Positions 17,122 to 24,604 of a DNA stretch of 64,000 bases are shown piece after piece (within the stretch, counting starts at the first letter, position 1; each line of letters starts with the position of its first letter). Position numbers and translations under genes: made by a program. Below the pieces are notes generated by a model, which saw nothing but the letters and a program-made list of their open reading frames with translations, was not told where the DNA came from and ran no database searches. Source of the DNA: an uncultured Eubacteriales bacterium (GTDB lineage: Bacteria; Bacillota; Clostridia; Christensenellales; Aristaeellaceae); NCBI GenBank assembly GCA_900542445.1, contig UQNN01000001.1:124001-188000 (forward strand), given 5' to 3'.

Positions 17122-17809
17122 ATTGCGTTTCCTCCCGCAACCACTGGATACGCTCACTGCGAACGGTTGCGATATATTCTTCAAATGTCACACCCATTTC
17201 CGTGATTTCCTGCGCGGCTTCCTTGCCGACATAGCGAAGATGCCACGGTTCATAGATGTATCCTGTTATTTTTGTTTTTCCTTTTGGATAACGAATAATG
17301 AAGCCATATTCTGCGCAATGCTCCGCAGCCCATATGCCCTCCGGCGACTCGCCGAAAGCTTCCGTAAGCCCTGTTCCCTTTGTGGTTTCGCCTTCAATAT
17401 CCATCGCAAGGCCGGTCTGATGTTCGGAATAGCCGGGTTTCGCCACACTGTCGTTCGCCTGCTCTTCCGTCATTCGTTCCAGCTTCCGCTCAAAAATGGC
17501 TTTCTGTGTGGAATAGCTGCGATATCCGCTTGTTGCATACAGCGTCAACCCGTCCTCTGCCGCGCCTGCAAATAAGGCTTCAAGCGCAGCGGCGGCTTCC
17601 GGCCGCATGTAAATATTCTCGGACAGCGTTTCTTTCGTCGGCGGTACATTGGGTTTAACCAGCGTCACTGGAACGGTGGGCGCTTTATTGGTCTTGTTGA
17701 CCAGAATCAGGGTGTCCGTCGGGTCCTGCTGCGGCATCATATACCCCCATGATTCAAACATCATCGTCGCGCCAAGCGCAAGAGAAGCCATTGCCTGTAT
17801 GGAAAGCAT
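17102..17809 (-). CDS. VanY-type D-alanyl-D-alanine carboxypeptidase (copy 2)
   Basis: A 235-residue M15B peptidase paralogous to the following gene. It has SGYRSYSTQ, SEHQTGLAMDI and EPWHLRYVG with the three zinc ligands in place. The N-terminus MLSIQAMASLALGATMMFES is hydrophobic and may serve as a signal or anchor, but it lacks basic residues, so export is less certain. GGGGCG precedes the ATG, 15 bases after the hflX stop. The side-by-side pair suggests tandem duplication followed by divergence. Confidence 0.87.
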   Translation of the reverse strand: MLSIQAMASLALGATMMFESWGYMMPQQDPTDTLILVNKTNKAPTVPVTLVKPNVPPTKETLSENIYMRPEAAAALEALFAGAAEDGLTLYATSGYRSYSTQKAIFERKLERMTEEQANDSVAKPGYSEHQTGLAMDIEGETTKGTGLTEAFGESPEGIWAAEHCAEYGFIIRYPKGKTKITGYIYEPWHLRYVGKEAAQEITEMGVTFEEYIATVRSERIQWLREETQYDKQNP

Positions 17810-17824
17810 GTTTTCGCCCCTTTA

Positions 17825-19603
17825 TCAATCATCCTGCCACGAAACGGCTTGTTCACCCAGCTGCACGGTCAGACGTCCAAAGAGCTGCTCGTCTGCCAGC
17901 GCCTTCACTTCAATGCCCTCTCCCGTGTATTCTTCGCTGAGCACCTGTCCGTCCTCGTGCAGTTTTGCAAGCAGACCGCCCTGTGCGTATGGAATCAGGG
18001 CACGCATCAGTCTGGCCGCACCGCGAAGTTTGAGCCGAATGGCTTCAAGCAGTTCATCCAGCCCTTTTCCCGTCTTCGCGCTGACAGCGATTGCACCGGG
18101 CCATTTATTCGCGTTGACATCCGGCAAATCGGCTTTATTGATCACGTCAATCTTGGGCTTATCCGCTGCGCCAAGTGAAGCAAGCACTTCAAGCACAACA
18201 TCATGCTGATGAATCATTTCTCCGGACGCGCCGTCCGAAATAACCAGAAGCACATCCGCCAGCAATGCTTCCTCAAGCGTAGAATGGAATGCGTCTACCA
18301 GTGCATGCGGCAATTTGCTGATGAATCCTACCGTATCAACCAACAAAAACTCTCCGCCCGCAGGCATTTTCACCGTGCGCACAACCGGATCAAGCGTCGC
18401 AAACAGTTTATCCTCTGCCAGCACATCCGCGCCGCTGAGCGTATTAAGCAGCGTCGATTTGCCCGCATTGGTATAGCCAACCAGCGCGACAACCGGCACT
18501 TTGTTTTTTTCTCGCTTCGCGCGTCGCAGGTTTCGCTGTCCACTCAGATCGTCAATTTCACGGCGCAAATCACTCATGCGTCTACGAATGCGCCGTCTGT
18601 CCATCTCCAGCCGTGTTTCACCGGGCCCCCTCGTGCCAATACCGCCGCCCAGACGGGACATTGCAACGCCATGACCGAGCAGCCGCGGTAGTTGATAGGC
18701 CATCTGTGCCAGCTCAACCTGTAAACGACCCTCGCGAGACTGCGCCCTTTGCGCAAAAATATCTAGGATCAGCGTTGTACGATCAATAACCTTTGCGCCA
18801 TGCAGGATTTCTTCCAAATTACGCGTCTGCACGCCGCTCAGTTCGTCATCAAAGATGACAACATCCGCTTCTCGCGCCTGACAAGCCAGCGAAAGCTCGT
18901 CTGCTTTACCGCTTCCGATATAAGTTGCGGTGTCTGGGCGCGTTTTTCGTTGCAGCATGGTTCCAATAACCTGTGCCCCTGCGGTTTCTGCCAGCCTTGC
19001 AAGCTCCAGCAGAGACTCGTCGCTGTCCAGACCAACCAGAAACGCGCGTTCCTGATCTTCCTTCGTGGTATTCGGCGCGCCGATGAGCACCTCGCTATCC
19101 GCGCGTTCAATGGCATCCATCCAGGCGCGCTGCGGAAGTTTGTAGACCGGAGCGACCTCGGTCAAATGCACACGATTCATACCGCCGACATATTCGCCCA
19201 GAAATGCCGCCTGTATGCCGGTTGCGTGACCGTCTTTCGCCCCAACAGCCGCCATCGCGTCAAACCGCATGGCTCGTAGCGAACTGATATCCACATCGGA
19301 AAGCTGAGGATTTCCACCCGGATGGGTGTGAATACAGCGCACCATGCTCAATCGCTTTGTGTTGCGGCGCAGGTGCATATCTTTCAGTTCCACACTGCTC
19401 ACACCGCCAATGGTGATATCAAGCACTTCGCCGCTGCGCGAAACATATATGCTGATTTCGCGGTTGATGGCGCATGTGAATGCCGCCAGCACATCCAGCA
19501 GTTCCGCAGGCGCAAAAACTTCCGCAGGAATTTCAATGTCATAGAGCGTTTCCAGCTTTGCCAGCAGAGAATCACGAATGCCTTCTTTATTGCCATAAAT
19601 CAT
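17825..19603 (-). CDS. hflX: HflX GTPase with N-terminal JAMM-like domain
   Basis: About 592 residues, longer than the usual HflX of about 420. Residues 1-180 form an extra domain with a complete JAMM metalloprotease signature: HTHPGGNPQLSDVD (H92, H94, S102, D105), with candidate glutamates E49 and E59 upstream. The HflX part follows: glycine-rich GGGIGTRGPGE (319-329), P-loop GYTNAGKST (376-384), the DTVGFI switch motif and NKAD. HflX splits stalled ribosomes under stress; what the JAMM domain does is unknown. I prefer ATG 19603 (GGAG 12 bases upstream) over the TTG at 19612, which is only 3 bases from the same site. Sits between the desulfurase and the carboxypeptidases. Confidence 0.9.
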   Translation of the reverse strand: MIYGNKEGIRDSLLAKLETLYDIEIPAEVFAPAELLDVLAAFTCAINREISIYVSRSGEVLDITIGGVSSVELKDMHLRRNTKRLSMVRCIHTHPGGNPQLSDVDISSLRAMRFDAMAAVGAKDGHATGIQAAFLGEYVGGMNRVHLTEVAPVYKLPQRAWMDAIERADSEVLIGAPNTTKEDQERAFLVGLDSDESLLELARLAETAGAQVIGTMLQRKTRPDTATYIGSGKADELSLACQAREADVVIFDDELSGVQTRNLEEILHGAKVIDRTTLILDIFAQRAQSREGRLQVELAQMAYQLPRLLGHGVAMSRLGGGIGTRGPGETRLEMDRRRIRRRMSDLRREIDDLSGQRNLRRAKREKNKVPVVALVGYTNAGKSTLLNTLSGADVLAEDKLFATLDPVVRTVKMPAGGEFLLVDTVGFISKLPHALVDAFHSTLEEALLADVLLVISDGASGEMIHQHDVVLEVLASLGAADKPKIDVINKADLPDVNANKWPGAIAVSAKTGKGLDELLEAIRLKLRGAARLMRALIPYAQGGLLAKLHEDGQVLSEEYTGEGIEVKALADEQLFGRLTVQLGEQAVSWQDD

Positions 19604-19621
19604 CGAGTGCAAAAACTCCTT

Positions 19622-20734
19622 TTATCCGTTCAAAATCCGATGGAGCGTATCTACGGTTTGCCGAATCTGCGTTTCATCATTGTCCGTTCCAAGGGAAAAG
19701 CGCACATCCGCTCCACTCGGTACGTGCATAGCTTCAAGGACATGCGAGCGTTCCCGCGCGCCTGCCGCACAAGCACTTCCCGCTGAAACGGCGATCCCTT
19801 CCATATCAAGCCGCATGAGCAGCATATTGGTATCTGCGCCAGGAAATGTCACATGCAGCGTACCGGGCAAACGCTTTTCCCTGTCGCCGTTGACGATTGC
19901 TTCGGGCATTCGCTGCATAATTTCATTTTCCAGCAAATCCCGCAGATGGACAATCTGCTGAGCAGCCCCATCCATTTCGGAGCAGGCCAAAGCAAGCGCT
20001 TCTCCCATACCCACGATCGCGGGCGTATTCTCAGTTCCGGCGCGTAATCCGCGCTCCTGTTCGCCGCCATAAACCAAGTTGGTGATCTTCACACCGTTTT
20101 TAATATACAGCGCGCCGATTCCCTTCGGTCCATAAAACTTATGTGCAGCCATTGAAAGCAAATCCACATTCAACGCCGCCACATCAATCGGAATATGGCC
20201 GACAGCCTGAACTGCATCAGTGTGCATCAGCACGCCATGCGCATGAGCAATCCTCGCAATTTCAGCAATCGGCTGAATCGTGCCTACTTCATTATTAGCC
20301 GCCATCACAGAAACCAAACCCGTTTCCGGTCGAATGGCTTTTTCAATATCCTGTGGAGAAACACGCCCCCACTGATCGACTGGCACATAGGTAACGTCAT
20401 AGCCCAATGATTCCAGCGCCGCACAAGCATTGAGAATGGCATGATGTTCAATTTGCGTTGTGACGATGTGGTTTTTTCCTTCCAGTGCGCGCATAACGCC
20501 AAATAACGCCCAGTTATCGGATTCTGATCCGCCGCCTGTAAAATAGATTTCACTTGATTTTGCATGGATTGCATCAGCAATTTGTCCTCTTGCCTGATCG
20601 ATCGCTGATCGAGCCTTTCGCCCTTCGGCATAAAGCGCGTTAGCGTTAGCTGCATGCTCTGCAAAATACGGAAGCATGACGTTGAATGCTTCTTTTCTGA
20701 GCGGCGTAGTCGCCGCGTGATCCAAATATATCAT
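19622..20734 (-). CDS. Cysteine desulfurase (NifS/IscS family)
   Basis: A 370-residue PLP enzyme of class V aminotransferase fold. It starts with the family signature MIYLDHAATTP, carries the PLP lysine in SMAAHKFYGPKG, and the persulfide cysteine in SAGSACAAGARERSH. It releases sulfur from cysteine for Fe-S clusters or tRNA thiolation. No iscU, iscR or mnmA is adjacent, so the acceptor is not known. It is the first gene of a run continuing into hflX, both carboxypeptidases and the cyclase; a strong promoter with a G-rich spacer lies upstream. Confidence 0.92.
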   Translation of the reverse strand: MIYLDHAATTPLRKEAFNVMLPYFAEHAANANALYAEGRKARSAIDQARGQIADAIHAKSSEIYFTGGGSESDNWALFGVMRALEGKNHIVTTQIEHHAILNACAALESLGYDVTYVPVDQWGRVSPQDIEKAIRPETGLVSVMAANNEVGTIQPIAEIARIAHAHGVLMHTDAVQAVGHIPIDVAALNVDLLSMAAHKFYGPKGIGALYIKNGVKITNLVYGGEQERGLRAGTENTPAIVGMGEALALACSEMDGAAQQIVHLRDLLENEIMQRMPEAIVNGDREKRLPGTLHVTFPGADTNMLLMRLDMEGIAVSAGSACAAGARERSHVLEAMHVPSGADVRFSLGTDNDETQIRQTVDTLHRILNG

Positions 20735-20770
20735 GTCTTCCGTCCCTTCAGTTTAAAACCTATTTTATAT

Positions 20771-20800
20771 ATTTTACCCCCCAACCCCTAAACCTGTCAA
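20771..20800 (-). promoter_or_regulatory. sigma-A promoter with G-rich spacer
   Basis: Minus strand: consensus -35 TTGACA (20795-20800), 18-base spacer, -10 TAAAAT (20771-20776). The spacer includes runs of 2, 4 and 6 guanines, unusual for the AT-rich surroundings. It drives the cysteine desulfurase-hflX unit. Confidence 0.75.
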
Positions 20801-20803
20801 TAC

Positions 20804-20846
20804 AGCAAAAAGACGGCGCACGCCTTACAGCGAATACGTCGTCTTT
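20804..20846 (-). terminator. Terminator of glyA
   Basis: Minus strand: stem AAAGACGACG/CGCCGTCTTT (one mismatch) with a large loop, then TTTTTG. It starts about 10 bases after the glyA stop and abuts the next promoter. Confidence 0.7.
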
Positions 20847-20856
20847 TGAAATCTGT

Positions 20857-22110
20857 TTAATCACGCACACAATCGGCATACAACGGATACCTTGCGCAGA
20901 TATCAAGCACCTCCTGCTTAACTTCTGGCAGACAGCCCTCGCCTTCACGAATGACATGTGTGATAAGTGCGGCAATCCGTTTCATTTCCGGCTCTTTCAT
21001 GCCGCGCGTCGTTACCGCAGGCGTGCCGATGCGAACGCCGCTGGTCACAAACGGGCTGAGCGTTTCCTTGGGAATGGTATTTTTATTGACAGTAATGTTG
21101 GCTTGTCCGAGCAAGGCTTCCAACGCCTTACCCGTCACACCGGTGCTCGTCAAATCCAGCAGCATCAAGTGATTATCCGTACCGCCGGAAACAAGGCGAA
21201 CGCCTTCTTTTGTGAATTCATCCGCCATCGCGCGCGCATTGAGGATGATTTGATGCTGATATGCTTTAAATTCAGGACCCATGGCTTCCTTTAGGCAGAC
21301 AGCCTTACCCGCGATGACGTGTTCCAGCGGTCCGCCCTGCGTGCCGGGAAAAATCGCCTTGTCAATCGCTTTTGCGTATTTCTCTTTGCAGAGAATCATG
21401 CCGCCGCGCGGCCCGCGGAGCGTTTTATGCGTCGTGGTCGTCACAAAATCGGCATACGGAACAGGACTTGGATGTTCGCCCGCCGCGACAAGGCCTGCAA
21501 TATGCGCCATATCCACCATCAACAGGCAGCCGACTTTATCCGTGATCTCGCGCAAACGCGCAAAGTCAATGATTCTCGGATACGCCGACGCGCCTGCTAC
21601 AATCAGCTTCGGCCTGACCTCAAGCGCAGTCTTTTCCAAGGCATCATAATCAATGATTTCTTTCTCTTCCGTTACGCCGTAAGACACAAAATGGAAGTAT
21701 TTGCCAGACATGTTGACCGGGCTGCCGTGCGTCAGATGTCCGCCGTGTGAAAGATCCATGCCCATCACCGTATCGCCCGGTTCAAGCATGGCAAAATAGA
21801 CAGCCATGTTGGCCTGTGCACCGGAATGCGGCTGCACATTCGCATGCTCTGCGCCGAAAAGCGCTTTGGCTCGTTCACGTGCCAAATCCTCAACGATATC
21901 AACATACTGACAGCCGCCGTAATACCGTTTTCCGGGGTATCCCTCGGCATATTTATTGGTCAGGTGAGAACCCATCGCGGCCAGAACAGCGTCGCTGACA
22001 AAATTCTCGGCTGCAATCAATTCAAGATGTTCGCGCTGGCGCGTCAGCTCTTTACGCATCGCGCCGCAAAGCTCAGGATCAACAGCTTCGATAGATTTGA
22101 AATCAATCAT
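20857..22110 (-). CDS. glyA: Serine hydroxymethyltransferase
   Basis: A 417-residue PLP enzyme. It contains the N-terminal LIAAENFVS motif, the NVQPHSGAQAN substrate loop and the PLP lysine in TTTTHKTLRGPRGG. It converts serine and tetrahydrofolate to glycine and 5,10-methylene-THF, the main one-carbon source. I chose ATG 22110 (MIDFKSIEAVDPEL), which matches the normal GlyA start; the longer frame crosses the promoter. It stands alone between its own promoter and terminator. Confidence 0.96.
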   Translation of the reverse strand: MIDFKSIEAVDPELCGAMRKELTRQREHLELIAAENFVSDAVLAAMGSHLTNKYAEGYPGKRYYGGCQYVDIVEDLARERAKALFGAEHANVQPHSGAQANMAVYFAMLEPGDTVMGMDLSHGGHLTHGSPVNMSGKYFHFVSYGVTEEKEIIDYDALEKTALEVRPKLIVAGASAYPRIIDFARLREITDKVGCLLMVDMAHIAGLVAAGEHPSPVPYADFVTTTTHKTLRGPRGGMILCKEKYAKAIDKAIFPGTQGGPLEHVIAGKAVCLKEAMGPEFKAYQHQIILNARAMADEFTKEGVRLVSGGTDNHLMLLDLTSTGVTGKALEALLGQANITVNKNTIPKETLSPFVTSGVRIGTPAVTTRGMKEPEMKRIAALITHVIREGEGCLPEVKQEVLDICARYPLYADCVRD

Positions 22111-22143
22111 AATCCGCACCTGCCTTTTTGATAAGATAGACTT

Positions 22144-22172
22144 ATTATACGCGCAGGTTTTGACAAAAGCAA
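22144..22172 (-). promoter_or_regulatory. sigma-A promoter of glyA
   Basis: Minus strand: -35 TTGCTT (22167-22172), 17-base spacer, -10 TATAAT (22144-22149), about 34 bases before the glyA ATG. No glycine riboswitch or other folded leader is visible. Confidence 0.78.
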
Positions 22173-22215
22173 GACTTCCCAATTCAAATTATCGACAGAA
22201 AATGCATCAAATTTC

Positions 22216-22262
22216 CGAAAAAAAGAAAGAGAAGAAACCAAAAGCATCGGCTTCTTCTCTTT
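22216..22262 (-). terminator. Terminator of the rnf operon
   Basis: Minus strand: perfect 11-bp stem AAAGAGAAGAA/TTCTTCTCTTT with a loop of about 15 bases, followed by CTTTTTTTC. It lies about 20 bases after the rnfB stop. Confidence 0.82.
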
Positions 22263-22281
22263 GTCGTTCGATATTTGCGGA

Positions 22282-23394
22282 TTACTTGTTCTCCGTCGTC
22301 GCTTTCGGTGCAACCGGAGCGGCAGGCTTTGCGGCAGCCGGAGCAGCGGGGTTCGACGCAGCTGCCGGCGCTTTCTTCACCTTGTCCAGCTTGTTGCGCG
22401 GAGCGCGGCGGTCGCGCATGGTGATCGCCTTCTTCGGGCACTTCGCCGCACACAGGCCACAGCCCGTGCATGCGCCGAGAACCTTGTGCGGCTGCTTGAG
22501 CGCGCCTTCGATGGCGTCGAACTTGCACTGTCTGGCGCACATGGTGCAGCCCACACACTTGCTCGGATCGATATAAGCCTCTTTGCGAGTCTCAAAATCA
22601 GCTTCCATCGCGCCGGTCGGGCAGGCATCGGCACAGGCCATGCAACCGACACACTTCTCGTAATCAATCTTGGGAACGCCGTTCTCCATCTCGATTGCGC
22701 CGAAGTTACAGGCCTTCACGCATGCCTCGCAACCGATGCAGGCACGATCGCATTTTTCCTTCAAAGCGATACCCTTTTCCGGATTGTGACAGCCAACATT
22801 CACCACGCGGCCAGCCGGACGCATGGAAAGCACATGCTGCGGGCAAGCCGCAACGCACTTTTTACAGGCCTGACACTTTTCCTCATCGACGACGGCAATC
22901 TGCTTGATCGGGTCAATGTGGATCGCGTCAAACGGACATGCGCGCTCACAGGTGCCCAGGCCCAAGCAAGCATACTGACAGGCCTTCGTGCCGTTGTTGA
23001 CCAGCGAAGCTGCAACACAGTCGGTCATGCCCTGATAGTCAGCCTTCGGCTTGCAGTGATCGCCATAGCCCTGGCAGGCCACGGACGCCACCATACGGAC
23101 GGAAGCACTGACCGAAACGCCCATGATTTCGCCCATTTTTGCCGCACACGCAGGACCGCCCACGGCGCAGGCGCCGACCTCGGCCTTGCCATCGGCAACG
23201 GCGGCAGCATAACCGTCACAACCGGGGAAGCCGCAGGCGCCGCAGTTTGCCCCCGGCAGACACTCGCGCAGCGCCTCTGCCTTTTCATTGACTGGCACCT
23301 TGAACACGCGACCGGTGACGCCCAGCAACGCGCCAAAGAGCAGGCCCAGAACGCTCATCACAAGCGCGGCGATTAGAATTGCACTCATACTCAC
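22282..23394 (-). CDS. rnfB: Rnf complex subunit RnfB, iron-sulfur rich
   Basis: A 370-residue protein with an N-terminal membrane anchor (about 5-25). A C45/C51/C54/C59 cluster motif (CLPGANCGACGFPGC) typical of RnfB follows. Next come an atypical CxxxC(5)CxxxCP motif (139-153) and five standard CxxCxxCxxxC ferredoxin motifs (174-184, 219-229, 248-258, 280-290, 309-319). The tail after 340 is Ala/Pro/Lys-rich. RnfB takes electrons from reduced ferredoxin. Proteobacterial RnfB carries the N-terminal site plus two ferredoxin clusters, so this one is extended. GTG at 23394 has GGAGG 8 bases upstream; ATG at 23388 is the alternative. Last gene of rnfCDGEAB. Confidence 0.95.
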   Translation of the reverse strand: MSMSAILIAALVMSVLGLLFGALLGVTGRVFKVPVNEKAEALRECLPGANCGACGFPGCDGYAAAVADGKAEVGACAVGGPACAAKMGEIMGVSVSASVRMVASVACQGYGDHCKPKADYQGMTDCVAASLVNNGTKACQYACLGLGTCERACPFDAIHIDPIKQIAVVDEEKCQACKKCVAACPQHVLSMRPAGRVVNVGCHNPEKGIALKEKCDRACIGCEACVKACNFGAIEMENGVPKIDYEKCVGCMACADACPTGAMEADFETRKEAYIDPSKCVGCTMCARQCKFDAIEGALKQPHKVLGACTGCGLCAAKCPKKAITMRDRRAPRNKLDKVKKAPAAASNPAAPAAAKPAAPVAPKATTENK

Positions 23395-23419
23395 GTTGGT
23401 TTCCTCCCTCGCTCTGCGA

Positions 23420-23995
23420 TCAGATCAGGCCGCTGAAGCCGTTGAAAGCAACGGCCATCAGGCCAGCGGTAATCATCGCGCCGGTGAAGCCCTCCATCCA
23501 CTTGGGCATGTTGTTCAGTGCCAGACGCTCACGGATGCCGGCGAACAGGCAGATGGACAGCGTATAACCCAGCGCGGAAGCCACGCCGTTGACGACGGAG
23601 AGAATCAGGTTATAGCCTTCAGTCACGTTCAACTGCGCAACGCCCAGCACAGCACAGTTGGTCGTAATCAGCGGCAGATAGACGCCAAGCGCCTGATACA
23701 GGCCCGGAGACATCTTCTTAATCGCCATTTCAACAATCTGCACCAGCACGGCAATAACCAGAATGAACGCGATGGTCTGGAGGTACTCAAGCCCCAGCGG
23801 AATGAGCAGGAACGCGTTAACCAGATACGCCACCAGCGAAGCAACAGCCATAACGAACGTAACGGCCATACCCATACCGAACGCCGTCTCCAGCTTCTTG
23901 GAAACACCCAGGAACGGGCAAATGCCGTAGAAACGGGACATGGCAAAGTTATTAACGAAGATAGACCCAATCAGGATCGTAAGAATTGCATTCAT
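23420..23995 (-). CDS. rnfA: Rnf complex subunit RnfA
   Basis: A 191-residue integral membrane protein with six hydrophobic helices. It carries the family signatures NNFAMSRFYGICPFLGVSKK and TTNCAVLG; the two cysteines in these half-membrane helices are thought to hold an intramembrane cluster in RnfA/RnfE pairs. It forms the central electron and ion path of the Rnf complex with RnfE. It follows rnfE by 12 bases with AAGGAGGAAAG before the ATG. Confidence 0.96.
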   Translation of the reverse strand: MNAILTILIGSIFVNNFAMSRFYGICPFLGVSKKLETAFGMGMAVTFVMAVASLVAYLVNAFLLIPLGLEYLQTIAFILVIAVLVQIVEMAIKKMSPGLYQALGVYLPLITTNCAVLGVAQLNVTEGYNLILSVVNGVASALGYTLSICLFAGIRERLALNNMPKWMEGFTGAMITAGLMAVAFNGFSGLI

Positions 23996-24007
23996 CGTCT
24001 TTCCTCC

Positions 24008-24604
24008 TTACGCCTTCTTGGGCAGCAGCTTGTTCACCAGCGCAAGGGTCAGACCCAGCACAATGAAGCCGCCGGCCGGCTTAACCAGAATGCCCATCGG
24101 CAGATAGCTTTCCGGCATGACCTGCACGCCAAACAGCGTGCCCGCGCCGAACAGCTCGCGGATGGAAGAAATCAGCGTGATGGCCAACGTAAAGCCAAGA
24201 CCCATGCCCAGGCCGTCAACCGCAGAGGCCAGCGGTTTGTTCTTGAAAGCAAACGCTTCCGCACGGCCAAAGATGATGCAGTTAACAACAATCAGCGGGA
24301 TGAACACGCCCAGCGACGCATCCAGCGCCGGCAGGAACGCCTTAATAATCAGCTGAACAATCGTAACAAAGGTCGCAATGACCACGATAAACGCAGGGAT
24401 ACGAATCTGATCCGGAATCGCCTTGCGCAGCAGGGAGATGACCAGGTTCGAGAAAATCAGAACGAAAGTCACGGCCAGGCCCATGCCAATGCCGTTGCTC
24501 GCCGCGGTCGTAATGGCCAGCGTCGGGCACATGCCCAGCACCATGCGGAACGTCGGGTTCTCGTCAATGATGCCGTTCATGAAGATTTTTCCATATTTCT
24601 TCAT
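24008..24604 (-). CDS. rnfE: Rnf complex subunit RnfE
   Basis: A 198-residue membrane protein, paralogous and inverted relative to RnfA, with motifs NPTFRMVLGMCPTLA and VVNCIIFGRAEAFA that carry the conserved cysteines. It pairs with RnfA in the membrane core. Its ATG lies immediately after the rnfG stop, with the ribosome site AAGGAGG inside the end of rnfG, so translation is coupled. Confidence 0.96.
   Translation of the reverse strand: MKKYGKIFMNGIIDENPTFRMVLGMCPTLAITTAASNGIGMGLAVTFVLIFSNLVISLLRKAIPDQIRIPAFIVVIATFVTIVQLIIKAFLPALDASLGVFIPLIVVNCIIFGRAEAFAFKNKPLASAVDGLGMGLGFTLAITLISSIRELFGAGTLFGVQVMPESYLPMGILVKPAGGFIVLGLTLALVNKLLPKKA

Noticed and set aside
16351..17809. Vancomycin-resistance cluster because of VanY-type genes
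   Set aside because: No vanR, vanS, vanH, vanA/B or vanX genes are near; M15B carboxypeptidases are common housekeeping enzymes.
20735..20856. Riboswitch or T-box leader before the cysteine desulfurase
   Set aside because: The promoter lies only about 35 bases before the start codon and the hairpin beyond it belongs to the glyA terminator.
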